This document shows positions 25,882 to 33,044 of a stretch of DNA of 33,044 nucleotides, piece by piece. The stretch is from Actinomycetes bacterium (GTDB lineage Bacteria > Actinomycetota > Acidimicrobiia > Acidimicrobiales > RAAP-2), in the NCBI GenBank assembly GCA_021781335.1, contig JAJXXA010000107.1, positions 1-33,044 on the forward strand. The letters run 5' to 3'. Made by a program: the position numbers and the translations under genes. The notes under the pieces are model-generated. The model did no database searches and was not told where the DNA came from. It worked only from the letters and a program-made list of their open reading frames with translations. Each line of letters starts with the position of its first letter. Position 1 is the stretch's first letter.

Positions 25882-28386
25882 TTGTTCGAACGATTTACAG
25901 ACCGTGCCCGCCGGGTCCTCGTACTCGCGCAGGAAGAGGCACGCGACCTTAACCACGCTTTTATCGGCACCGAGCACATTCTGTTGGGGCTGATTCGAGA
26001 AGGTGAAGGGGTCGCTGCGAAGGCACTCGACGCCCTTGGGGTCACGTTCGACGTCGTGCGTGAGAAGGTCGAAGAGGCAATCGGGGCCAACACCAATCCC
26101 TCACCGGGATCACCCCCCTTCACGCCACGAGCGAAGAAGGTTCTCGAGCTCTCGCTTCGCGAGGCGCTGCAGTTGGGTCACTCCTACATTGGCACCGAGC
26201 ACATGTTGCTCGGACTCGTTCGCGAGGGCGACGGCGTCGCCGCTCAGGTTCTGAACGACCTGGGTGCCGACATGGCACGCGTGCGCACCCAAGTCATCCA
26301 GATGATGTCCGGTCAGGCCGGTAAGGAATCTGGTACGCCCGGCACGGGTTCGGGAACCAAGGGTGACACCGAGTCCTCTGGCGGCTCGGCCGTGCTCGAC
26401 CAATTCGGTCGCAACCTCACCCAGTTCGCCCGCGAGGGCAAGCTCGACCCGCTCGTCGGACGCGACAAGGAAGTCGAGCGTGTGATGCAGGTTCTCTCGC
26501 GTCGAACCAAGAACAACCCGGTGCTCATTGGTGAGCCCGGCGTCGGAAAGACGGCCATCGTGGAAGGTCTCGCCCAGAAGATCGTGGCGAACCAGGTGCC
26601 GGTGACCCTCGCGGACAAGCAGCTCTACACCCTCGACCTCGGTGCCCTCGTCGCGGGTAGTCGCTACCGCGGTGACTTCGAAGAGCGCCTGAAGAAGGTC
26701 CTGAAGGAGATCCGCACACGCGGCGACATCATCTTGTTCATCGATGAGATCCACACCCTCGTGGGCGCCGGTGCCGCCGAAGGTGCTATCGACGCGGCGT
26801 CGATCCTCAAGCCAATGTTGGCGCGAGGTGAACTTCAGACCGTTGGCGCGACCACCATTGACGAATACCGCAAGCACATTGAAAAGGACGCCGCTCTCGA
26901 GCGACGCTTCCAGCCCGTCAAGGTCGACCAACCGTCGGTGGCGATGACCATCGAGATCCTGAAGGGTCTGCGCGAGGTGTACGAGGAGTTCCACGCCGTC
27001 AAGATCACCGATCAGGCCCTCATCGCCGCGGCGAATCTGGCCGATCGTTACATCGCTGACCGCTTCTTGCCCGATAAGGCGATCGACCTCATCGACGAGG
27101 CCGGTAGTCGACTTCGCATCCGGCGCATGGCGGCACCGCCCGCGGCGAAGAAGTACGACGAGGACATTTTGCGCGTTCGCGCCGACAAGGAATCGGCGAT
27201 GGAGAGTGGCGCCCTCGAGCAGGCCAAGGCCCTCGAAGAGCAGGAGCGAGAGCTCATTGCGAAGAAGGATGAACTCGATGCGAGCGTGAAGGCGTCGGGC
27301 GGAGAGACCTTCGACCTGGTCGACGAAGAGACCATCGCCGAAGTGTTGGCGAACTGGACCGGCATCCCCGTCTACCGTTTGACCGAAGAAGAGACGTCCA
27401 AGCTCCTTCGCATGGAAGACGAGCTCCACAAGCGCATCATTGGTCAAGACGAAGCCATCATCGCGCTGAGCCGAGCCATTCGCCGTACGCGAGCCGGTCT
27501 GAAGGACCCGAAGCGTCCCGGTGGATCGTTCATCTTCCTCGGACCGACCGGCGTTGGAAAGACGGAGTTGGCCAAGACATTGGCCCAGTTCTTGTTCGAC
27601 GACGAAGACGCCCTGATCCAGCTCGACATGAGTGAATACATGGAGAAGCACTCGGTGAGTCGTCTCGTTGGTTCGCCCCCGGGCTACGTCGGTTACGACG
27701 AAGGTGGCCAATTGACCGAGGCGGTGCGACGCAAGCCCTTCTCCGTCGTGCTCTTCGACGAGGTCGAAAAGGCGCACCCCGACGTCTTCAACACGCTGTT
27801 GCAGATCCTCGAAGACGGTCGCCTGACCGACTCGCAGGGACGTGCGGTGGACTTCAAGAACACGATTCTCATCATGACTTCGAATCTCGGCACCGCCGAT
27901 CTTCGAAAGGCCGCGATCGGGTTCACCAAGACCTCGGACGTCGCGACTCATGAGCGGATGAAGGAACGGGTCCACGTGGCGCTGAAGGCCCACTTCCGAC
28001 CCGAGTTCTTGAACCGCATCGATGACACGATCGTGTTCCACGAGTTGACCAAGGAAGAAGTGATCCTGATCGCCGACCTCTTCATCACTCGACTGCGCGA
28101 GCAGTTGGCGGTGCAGGGACTCGGACTCGAGTTGTCGGCGGCGGCCCAGTCGTTCCTCGCGGAGAAGGGCTACGACCCCGAACTCGGGGCGCGACCGCTT
28201 CGCCGAGCGATCCAGACCTACGTGGAAGACGTCTTGAGCGAGAAGATCCTCTTCAAGGAGTTCCGCGCGGGTCAGACCATCGTGGTGGACGCCGTGGACG
28301 ACCTCGACGGGACGCACCTCAGTTTCGAAGGAGTCGAGGGTTTGCCGCCCTCGGTCGACTTCGAAGACCTCTCGCCCAACGCCTAG
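25882..28386 (+). CDS. clpC: ATP-dependent Clp protease ATP-binding subunit ClpC
   Basis: An 834-aa AAA+ unfoldase partner of ClpP. It has an N-domain with two Clp-N repeats (each with IGTEH and LLGL(I/V)REG), Walker A1 GEPGVGKT (217-224), Walker [11 protein letters not shown], a middle helical region around 440-480, Walker A2 GPTGVGKT (554-561), and [16 protein letters not shown]. The ClpP-docking tripeptide I679-G680-F681 (AAIGFTKT) is intact. The TTG start at 25882 follows AAGGA with a 6-base spacer and gives the canonical [11 protein letters not shown]; the nearby ATG 25875 is out of frame. Confidence 0.97.
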   Translation: MFERFTDRARRVLVLAQEEARDLNHAFIGTEHILLGLIREGEGVAAKALDALGVTFDVVREKVEEAIGANTNPSPGSPPFTPRAKKVLELSLREALQLGHSYIGTEHMLLGLVREGDGVAAQVLNDLGADMARVRTQVIQMMSGQAGKESGTPGTGSGTKGDTESSGGSAVLDQFGRNLTQFAREGKLDPLVGRDKEVERVMQVLSRRTKNNPVLIGEPGVGKTAIVEGLAQKIVANQVPVTLADKQLYTLDLGALVAGSRYRGDFEERLKKVLKEIRTRGDIILFIDEIHTLVGAGAAEGAIDAASILKPMLARGELQTVGATTIDEYRKHIEKDAALERRFQPVKVDQPSVAMTIEILKGLREVYEEFHAVKITDQALIAAANLADRYIADRFLPDKAIDLIDEAGSRLRIRRMAAPPAAKKYDEDILRVRADKESAMESGALEQAKALEEQERELIAKKDELDASVKASGGETFDLVDEETIAEVLANWTGIPVYRLTEEETSKLLRMEDELHKRIIGQDEAIIALSRAIRRTRAGLKDPKRPGGSFIFLGPTGVGKTELAKTLAQFLFDDEDALIQLDMSEYMEKHSVSRLVGSPPGYVGYDEGGQLTEAVRRKPFSVVLFDEVEKAHPDVFNTLLQILEDGRLTDSQGRAVDFKNTILIMTSNLGTADLRKAAIGFTKTSDVATHERMKERVHVALKAHFRPEFLNRIDDTIVFHELTKEEVILIADLFITRLREQLAVQGLGLELSAAAQSFLAEKGYDPELGARPLRRAIQTYVEDVLSEKILFKEFRAGQTIVVDAVDDLDGTHLSFEGVEGLPPSVDFEDLSPNA

Positions 28387-28403
28387 ACGTCACAGCGCGT
28401 CCG

Positions 28404-28409
28404 TAGTCT
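28404..28409 (+). promoter_or_regulatory. Putative leaderless -10 of radA
   Basis: TAGTCT ends 7 bases before the radA GTG, and there is no Shine-Dalgarno between them. Confidence 0.35.
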
Positions 28410-28416
28410 CACTGGG

Positions 28417-29751
28417 GTGAAGACTCGCTCGATACACGTCTGTCGTGAATGCGGTACGAACTCGCCGCGGTGGGTCGGGCGTTGCCCGGGCTGTGGCGAG
28501 TGGAACACGCTCGATGAGGAACACGGTGCAAGCCCACGGGTCTCGCGCGCCGTCGCGACGCCACTCGCCGAGGTGAGCGACGAGCAGAGCGGGCGGACCT
28601 CAACCGGAGTCGCCGAGCTCGATCGGGTCCTCGGAGGCGGACTGGTGGCGGGTTCGACGACGCTGCTCTTCGGTGAGCCCGGCGTCGGTAAGTCGACCTT
28701 GGCACTGATGGCGCTTCGCCAACTCGCCCTCGAGGGGGCATCGGTCATGCTCATCGCGGCCGAGGAATCAGCGACGCAGGTCGCCCGTCGGGCGCGTCGC
28801 TTCGGGGACATTCCCGCGAGTTTGCAGGTGTGCGCCACCACCAGTGTCGATGCGGCCACGGAGCTGATGTCGTCGATCCGTCCGACTCTCTGTGTCGTCG
28901 ACTCGATCTCAGCCATGCGCGACGACGCCCTCGCGAGCGTGGCGGGGTCGGTGCCCCAGGTGCGTCACAGCGCCGAGCGATTGTGCACCGTCGCCAAGTC
29001 GCTCGGGGTCGCCCTGGTGCTCGTTGGCCACGTCACGAAGGACGGTGAACTCGCGGGACCACGCACGCTCGAGCACCTCGTTGACACCGTTGTTCGCATC
29101 GAAGGTGACCGCTACGGCACCCTTCGCTTCATTCGAGCGTTGAAGCACCGATTTGGACCCACCGGCGAGGTCGGGTTGCTCGAAATGGTGAACGAGGGGC
29201 TACGAGAGTTGCCCGACGCCGCGGTGGCGCTGCGCGGTCCGCAACTGAGCGTGCCCGGCGTTGTCTACTGCGTGACGAATGACGGGTCGCGCTCCATGCT
29301 TGTTGAACTCCAGGCCCTGGTCGCGTCGGGCTCCGGGTCGCCACGCCGGGTGGCCCATCAGGTCTCTTCGCAACGATTGGCGCTCTTGCTCGCGGTGCTC
29401 GAAGCGCGCTGTGACATCGACACCAGTGCCTCGGACGTCTTTGCCGCGACCGCCGGTGGCCTGCCCGCGAACGAGCCGGGCGTCGACGTCGCCCTGGCGC
29501 TCGCCGTCGCGTCGGCGGCGCTCGACTTCGCGGTGCCCCGCACGGTCGCGGCGGTGGGCGAAGTGGGCCTCGCGGGCGAACTACGCGGCGTCTCGGGGCT
29601 CACGAGAAGGGTTCGAGAAGCCCAGCGACTGGGCGCGACGTCCATCATCGTCCCCACAGAGGGCGCGCTCGAAGACGTGACGGGGATACGGGTGCGGCGC
29701 TGCAGTTCACTGGCCGAAGCCATAGCCTCAGCGCGCAGCGACACGTTATGA
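28417..29751 (+). CDS. radA: DNA repair protein RadA (Sms)
   Basis: A RecA-like branch-migration helicase in recombination. The 444-aa protein has an N-terminal zinc finger C9-x2-C12...C23-x2-C26 (VCRECG, RCPGCGEW), Walker A GEPGVGKS (86-93), VVDSISAM, and a Lon-protease-like C-terminal domain (about 270-440; ATAGGLPANEPGVDVALALA). The hallmark KNRFG motif reads KHRFG (243-247). GTG 28417 lies 30 bases after clpC. disA, usually next to radA in this neighbourhood, is absent. Confidence 0.95.
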   Translation: MKTRSIHVCRECGTNSPRWVGRCPGCGEWNTLDEEHGASPRVSRAVATPLAEVSDEQSGRTSTGVAELDRVLGGGLVAGSTTLLFGEPGVGKSTLALMALRQLALEGASVMLIAAEESATQVARRARRFGDIPASLQVCATTSVDAATELMSSIRPTLCVVDSISAMRDDALASVAGSVPQVRHSAERLCTVAKSLGVALVLVGHVTKDGELAGPRTLEHLVDTVVRIEGDRYGTLRFIRALKHRFGPTGEVGLLEMVNEGLRELPDAAVALRGPQLSVPGVVYCVTNDGSRSMLVELQALVASGSGSPRRVAHQVSSQRLALLLAVLEARCDIDTSASDVFAATAGGLPANEPGVDVALALAVASAALDFAVPRTVAAVGEVGLAGELRGVSGLTRRVREAQRLGATSIIVPTEGALEDVTGIRVRRCSSLAEAIASARSDTL

Positions 29752-29762
29752 GCAAAGTGCGG

Positions 29763-29814
29763 TAGAATTACTAATCCCCCTAACGCCCCACAGGGCGGAT
29801 TTTCTTTGAGGAGA
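29763..29814 (+). promoter_or_regulatory. carD promoter and leader with terminator-like hairpin
   Basis: TAGAAT (29763-29768) is a good -10 candidate without a clear -35. CGCCC (29784-29788) pairs with GGGCG (29793-29797) around CACA, and TTTTCTTT follows within two bases, as in an intrinsic terminator. It then runs directly into the carD ribosome binding site GAGGAGA (29808-29814). It may end the radA message or act in the carD leader. Confidence 0.5.
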
Positions 29815-29823
29815 ACTTGATTT

Positions 29824-30312
29824 ATGACCTCACGTAAGTACAAAAAGGGTGACCGTCTCGTCTACCCCCACCACGGCGCCTGCACCGTGGAGAAGATCGA
29901 GAAGATGACCGCCTTTGACGTCAAGCAGGACTACCTCAAGTTGAAGGTCGCCTACACCGACCTCGTGCTCATGGTGCCGGTGGCGAACGCCGAATCGGTG
30001 GGCCTTCGTGACGTGATCAACGACGAAGAAGTCGAAGAGGTGTTCGCAGTACTTCGAAAGAAGGAAGCGCGCATGCCGACGAACTGGTCGCGGCGCTTCA
30101 AGAACCACTCCGAGAAGCTTCGTTCTGGCGATATCTATCAAGTGGCCGAGGTGGTCCGCAACCTGTCGATTCGTGACAAGGACAAGGGACTGTCAGCGGG
30201 AGAGAAGCGAATGCTCACGCGAGCGCGTCAGATCCTGGTGTCGGAGTTGACCTTCGCGTTGAACGTCGATACTGAAGCGGCTGAAGAAAAGCTCGCCTCG
30301 GTCCTGCCCTAG
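29824..30312 (+). CDS. carD: CarD-family transcription regulator
   Basis: Binds the RNA polymerase beta subunit and stabilises open promoter complexes, especially at rRNA promoters. The 162-aa protein has the N-terminal polymerase-interacting domain (KKGDRLVYPHHGACTVEKIE, about 6-60) and a helical C-terminal DNA-binding domain with the conserved Trp in MPTNWSRRFKNH. RLV..LSxREKDKxLSxxEK-type text appears as RNLSIRDKDKGLSAGEKRML. ATG 29824 has a strong Shine-Dalgarno with a 9-base spacer. ispD follows two bases after its stop. Confidence 0.95.
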   Translation: MTSRKYKKGDRLVYPHHGACTVEKIEKMTAFDVKQDYLKLKVAYTDLVLMVPVANAESVGLRDVINDEEVEEVFAVLRKKEARMPTNWSRRFKNHSEKLRSGDIYQVAEVVRNLSIRDKDKGLSAGEKRMLTRARQILVSELTFALNVDTEAAEEKLASVLP

Positions 30313-30314
30313 TC

Positions 30315-30959
30315 ATGACGGTGGCCGCAATTGTCGTGGCCGGCGGTCAGGGTGCGCGCTTCGGCGGCCCCAAGCAGTTCGAACTCCTCGGTGAGCACTC
30401 GGTCGCGGCGCACAGCGTGCGCGCGGCGAGGAGCGTCGCCTCGCGCGTCATCCTCGTGGTGCCCGAGCACTACAGCGGCACCGGCGAAGGGGCCGACATC
30501 ATCGTCGCGGGCGGAGCGAGTCGCGCCGGATCCGTGCGCGCCGGACTCAACCACTGCGGCGACGCGGACGTCATAGTGGTGCACGATGCCGCTCGTCCGG
30601 CGGCGAGTGCCGCACTGTTCGAGGCGGTCGTGTGGGCAGTTCGTAACGGCGCGGACGCGGCAATACCCGGACTGGTCATCACCGACACCGTGAAACGTGT
30701 GGACACTGATGAGACGACCTTGGTCGTGCGCGAGACCGTCCCGCGGGGCGACCTCGTCACCGTGCAGACCCCCCAGGCCTTTCGCCGTGAGTTGTTGGTG
30801 CGAGCCCACGAGCACGCCGATGAGGCGACCGACGACGCCACACTCGTCGAAGCGCTCGGTGCGCGGGTCGTCGTTGTCGCAGGCGACAGCGCCAATATCA
30901 AGATCACCGAGCCGGGCGACCTCGTGCGCGTGGCGCAATCGGTCAGGAGCGGGCAATGA
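30315..30959 (+). CDS. ispD: 2-C-methyl-D-erythritol 4-phosphate cytidylyltransferase
   Basis: MEP pathway step 3: CTP plus MEP gives CDP-ME. The 214-aa protein has the nucleotide loop IVVAGGQGARFGGPKQF (K20), VIVVHDAARPAASAALF, PGLVITDTVKRVD and VQTPQAFRRELL, which all match IspD. ATG 30315 lies two bases after carD and lacks its own Shine-Dalgarno, suggesting coupling. The stop overlaps ispF by 4 bases. Confidence 0.95.
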   Translation: MTVAAIVVAGGQGARFGGPKQFELLGEHSVAAHSVRAARSVASRVILVVPEHYSGTGEGADIIVAGGASRAGSVRAGLNHCGDADVIVVHDAARPAASAALFEAVVWAVRNGADAAIPGLVITDTVKRVDTDETTLVVRETVPRGDLVTVQTPQAFRRELLVRAHEHADEATDDATLVEALGARVVVVAGDSANIKITEPGDLVRVAQSVRSGQ

Positions 30960-31426
30960 GGATTGGTCACGGCATCGATGTGCACCGCACGAGTCACGAC
31001 GTCACGCGCGAACTCTGGTTGGGTCTCGTGCAAATTCCCGACGGCCGTGGACTCGTCGGTCATTCTGACGCCGACGTCGCGACCCACGCGCTGTGCGACG
31101 CGTTGCTGGGCGGCGCGAATCTGGGTGACCTCGGTCGACATTTCCCCGACACCGATCTCGAATATGCGAACGCTCCATCACGACGACTCCTCGAAGCGAC
31201 GCTCGCCCTCGTGCGAGGCGCTGGGTTCCGGGTGACGTCGGCCGACATCACGATCATCGCCGAGCGTCCCAAGCTGGCAGACTTCATGGCGGCGATGTCT
31301 CATGAACTGTCGGCGGTGCTCGAGACCGTCGTGTCGGTGAAGGCCACCACCGCTGAGGGCCTTGGCGCGTTGGGTCGTGTTGAAGGTATCGCCGCGACCG
31401 CAGTCGTTCTACTTGAGGAGATCTGA
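30956..31426 (+). CDS. ispF: 2-C-methyl-D-erythritol 2,4-cyclodiphosphate synthase
   Basis: MEP pathway step 5: cyclises CDP-ME 2-phosphate with loss of CMP. The 156-aa protein has metal ligands D8 and H10 (GHGIDVHR) and H44 (VATHALCDALLG). GLVGHSDADV, LGRHFPDTD and the C-terminal VKATTAEGLGALGR are diagnostic. ATG 30956 forms an ATGA overlap with ispD, and its stop shares a base with the next gene. The ispE gene is not in the window. Confidence 0.96.
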   Translation: MRIGHGIDVHRTSHDVTRELWLGLVQIPDGRGLVGHSDADVATHALCDALLGGANLGDLGRHFPDTDLEYANAPSRRLLEATLALVRGAGFRVTSADITIIAERPKLADFMAAMSHELSAVLETVVSVKATTAEGLGALGRVEGIAATAVVLLEEI

Positions 31427-32298
31427 TGAGCCCACGCCCCGCACCTCGCCGAGGCGTTTCGCGCACTCGCCCGCCGCGTCAAGGCGGACGACCCATGACG
31501 GGTGGACAAGTGGGCGGGCCCCGTCGCGCGCCCAACCGAGACAAGGAAGGTCTGGGCGGCGAGCAAGTCGAAGGACGACACGCAGTACTCGAACTCTTGA
31601 AAGCGCGTCGTCGTGCGATACAGAAGATCTTCGTCGCCGAAGCCCAAGACCCTTCTGAGATCCTCGACGCCATTGAGTTGGAGGCCCAACGCCAAAGGGT
31701 CCCCGTCCAAGTGATTTCCATGGCGCGCTTGGATCGAGAGGCACGAACAGAAGGACATCAGGGCGTGATGGCGATCTGTCATCGACTGGAGACCGTGGAT
31801 CTCGACACGCTCCTGCAGGTCCGCCACCCTTTCCTGCTCGTCTGTGATGGCGTCACGGACCCTCGCAATCTCGGAGCCATGTTGCGAAGTGCCGATGGCG
31901 CAGGGGTCACTGGCGTAGTCGTGCCCCGTCACCGGTCGGCACGCATATCGCCAACGGTGACCAAGACAGCAGCAGGTGCGATCGAGTACCTGACCTTCTG
32001 TGACGTCGGCGGCATACCCGCGGCCATTGACCAATTGAACAAGGCGGGTGTCCTCACTGTGGGACTCGCGGGAGAATCCCAGGATTCCATCTATGACCTC
32101 GATCTTGGTTCGGTGCCGGTGGCACTGATCGTGGGTGGGGAGGAGAAGGGACTCGCCGCGCTGACCCGGAAGCGTTGCGCGGCAGTTGTCTCTATTCCTC
32201 AGTTGGGCAAGATCAGCTCGCTCAATGCGGGCGTCGCAGTGTCGGTGGCCGCCTTCGAGGTCGCTCGACAGCGACACGAGTTCTCAAAGAATCGATGA
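31426..32298 (+). CDS. rlmB: SpoU/TrmH-family RNA 2'-O-methyltransferase (RlmB-like)
   Basis: A 290-aa protein with a disordered basic N-terminus (about 1-40, Arg/Pro/Gly-rich). Next comes the substrate-binding domain starting EQVEGRHAVLELLKARRRAI, then the SPOUT knot: motif 1 VTDPRNLGAMLRSADGAG, motif 2 ALIVGGEEKGL and motif 3 SIPQLGKISSLNAGVAVSVA. RlmB methylates G2251 of 23S rRNA (E. coli numbering) using SAM; the EGRHAV start favours RlmB over other SpoU enzymes. ATG 31426 overlaps the ispF stop. The cysS usually found between ispF and this gene in mycobacteria is missing. Confidence 0.9.
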   Translation: MSPRPAPRRGVSRTRPPRQGGRPMTGGQVGGPRRAPNRDKEGLGGEQVEGRHAVLELLKARRRAIQKIFVAEAQDPSEILDAIELEAQRQRVPVQVISMARLDREARTEGHQGVMAICHRLETVDLDTLLQVRHPFLLVCDGVTDPRNLGAMLRSADGAGVTGVVVPRHRSARISPTVTKTAAGAIEYLTFCDVGGIPAAIDQLNKAGVLTVGLAGESQDSIYDLDLGSVPVALIVGGEEKGLAALTRKRCAAVVSIPQLGKISSLNAGVAVSVAAFEVARQRHEFSKNR

Positions 32299-32303
32299 CA
32301 AGA

Positions 32304-32354
32304 GTCGAGTTTCTTCGACCGTTGTGTCTATGATTCGCTCAGCAATTGAATCAT
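32304..32354. promoter_or_regulatory. Inverted repeats and -10-like hexamer between rlmB and the last gene
   Basis: GTCGA/TCGAC (32304-32319) and ATGATTC/GAATCAT (32330-32354, 11-base loop) could be weak hairpins ending the rlmB operon; neither has a clean T-run. TATGAT (32329-32334) also looks like a -10 for the following gene, but no -35 fits. Confidence 0.3.
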
Positions 32355-32451
32355 CCCTTGTTCCGAGGCACGGAAATGCAACGCGGAAATTGGAGATGTA
32401 GTAGGTACGGCTGTTTGCCCAGGCGCACATTCCACCTCTTAAAGGATGAAA

Positions 32452-33044
32452 ATGCGCAATTGGTCAAGAGCTTTACGCCATCTAATCGTCGTGTGTCTGC
32501 TTCTAGTACCGGGCATTGGGCTGCTTACTCCTGTGAGCGCATTCGCGGTAATAAATCACGCCGTGACGTTTGCGCAGAACGATAGCCCTAACGATCAAGT
32601 TGCCACTTCGCAAACTTCGCAGGTACCCGAGCCGCTCACTCTCTTCGCGAATTTGGTGCCGACTTTCTCAAATTCAACGAATACGTTTCAGGCGTGGAAC
32701 ACTTCCGCAGACGGTACCGGTACGACTTACTCAAACGGGCAGATCTATTCGTTTGCATCGGACATAACCCTTTATGCCCAGTGGTCAGCACCTTTCCATA
32801 CCGTCACTTTCGCGGAGAATGCATCAGCCAACGACTCCCTAGTTGCGGCACAGACGGCGAATTCCACCACGTCGCTCACCCGCTTTTCAGGCTTGAGCCC
32901 TGCGTTTCAAAATGCAAGTGAATCATTCAGTGGGTGGAACACCGTCTCGACGGGCGGAGGCACTAGTTACACGGACGGAGCAAGCTACTCATTCAACGCC
33001 GACGTAACCCTCTACGCGCAGTGGACGCCTGTCCCAACAACCAC
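32452..33044 (+). CDS. Secreted InlB B-repeat (Listeria-Bacteroides repeat) protein, 3' truncated
   Basis: The gene runs off the right edge after 197 codons. A signal peptide is clear: basic MRNWSRALRH, hydrophobic LIVVCLLLVPGIGLL, and a likely cleavage after VSAFA. Two beta-rich repeats follow at residues 38-112 and 118-191, each with VTF at the start, then F..(A/G)WNT, G.(G)T.Y.(N/D)G, YSF, D(I/V)TLYAQW, with an 80-residue period. These are the InlB B-repeat/Flg_new family, found in surface and adhesion proteins. ATG 32452 follows AAAGGA with a 5-base spacer and is preferred over 32446. The gene and its upstream region are clearly more AT-rich than the rest of the window, suggesting foreign origin or a different selective regime. 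Confidence 0.88.
   Translation, partial: MRNWSRALRHLIVVCLLLVPGIGLLTPVSAFAVINHAVTFAQNDSPNDQVATSQTSQVPEPLTLFANLVPTFSNSTNTFQAWNTSADGTGTTYSNGQIYSFASDITLYAQWSAPFHTVTFAENASANDSLVAAQTANSTTSLTRFSGLSPAFQNASESFSGWNTVSTGGGTSYTDGASYSFNADVTLYAQWTPVPTT

Noticed and set aside
26110..28317. 735-codon open frame on the minus strand across clpC
   Set aside because: It is antisense to a certain gene in GC-rich DNA, where third-position bias opens the opposite strand. It shows no domain and an unnatural His/Arg-rich composition.

Overview
This is a GC-rich chromosomal window with dense, mostly co-directional genes, many GTG and TTG starts, and many 1-26 base stop/start overlaps. Gene content and order point to an actinobacterium: CarD, ClpC, TopA with a Lys/Ala-rich tail, and the run tilS-hpt-folE-folP-folB-folK-(Rossmann/DUF2520)-panC-coaX-lysS-clpC-radA-carD-ispD-ispF-rlmB, which matches from memory the order in Mycobacterium. 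Genes normally found inside that run (ftsH, panD, lsr2, disA, cysS) are absent here. With MurD2/MurL-type cell-wall genes, the window looks like a deep-branching actinobacterium such as an Acidimicrobiia member; that placement is an inference.

Layout. 1-2021: 3' part of an APC-type permease fused to a C-terminal OB-fold domain. 2181-6650: replication block topA-tmk-holB (overlapping genes), followed by tRNA-Thr(CGT). 6778-8758: an accessory-looking stretch with 22-base-spaced repeats, an ArsR-type regulator coupled to an AHSA1/SRPBCC protein, a 30-base palindromic operator, a gene-poor gap, and a YCII-family protein. 8759-10321: a second amino-acid permease. 10327-14056 (minus strand): tightly overlapping zur-like regulator, pgeF, murL, murD2. 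14117-16730: divergent zinc importer znuA-znuC-znuB, with a Zur-box-like palindrome in the shared 60-base promoter region. 16740-24769: tilS, hpt, a folate cluster (folE, folP, a phosphatase-like protein lacking its catalytic Cys, folB, folK), a DUF2520 Rossmann protein, panC, coaX, lysS. 24801-25769 (minus): a long-chain-type polyprenyl diphosphate synthase. 25882-32298: clpC, radA, carD, ispD, ispF, and an rlmB-like rRNA methyltransferase. 32452-end: start of a secreted InlB B-repeat protein in visibly more AT-rich DNA.

How the genes connect. The fol genes make tetrahydropterin precursors, and panC plus coaX belong to CoA synthesis. ispD/ispF feed the MEP isoprenoid route that the polyprenyl synthase would draw on. 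MurD2 and MurL together supply D-Glu to peptidoglycan without a free glutamate racemase. The zinc uptake operon and the cell-wall cluster share one divergent control region. The most unusual observations are the zur-pgeF-murL-murD2 linkage, a QueC-like Cys4 site in MurL, a 15-His tail on ZnuC, the HGx5R pseudophosphatase inside the folate operon, the permease/OB-fold fusion, and the 30-base palindrome covering the promoter and first codon base of the ArsR gene.
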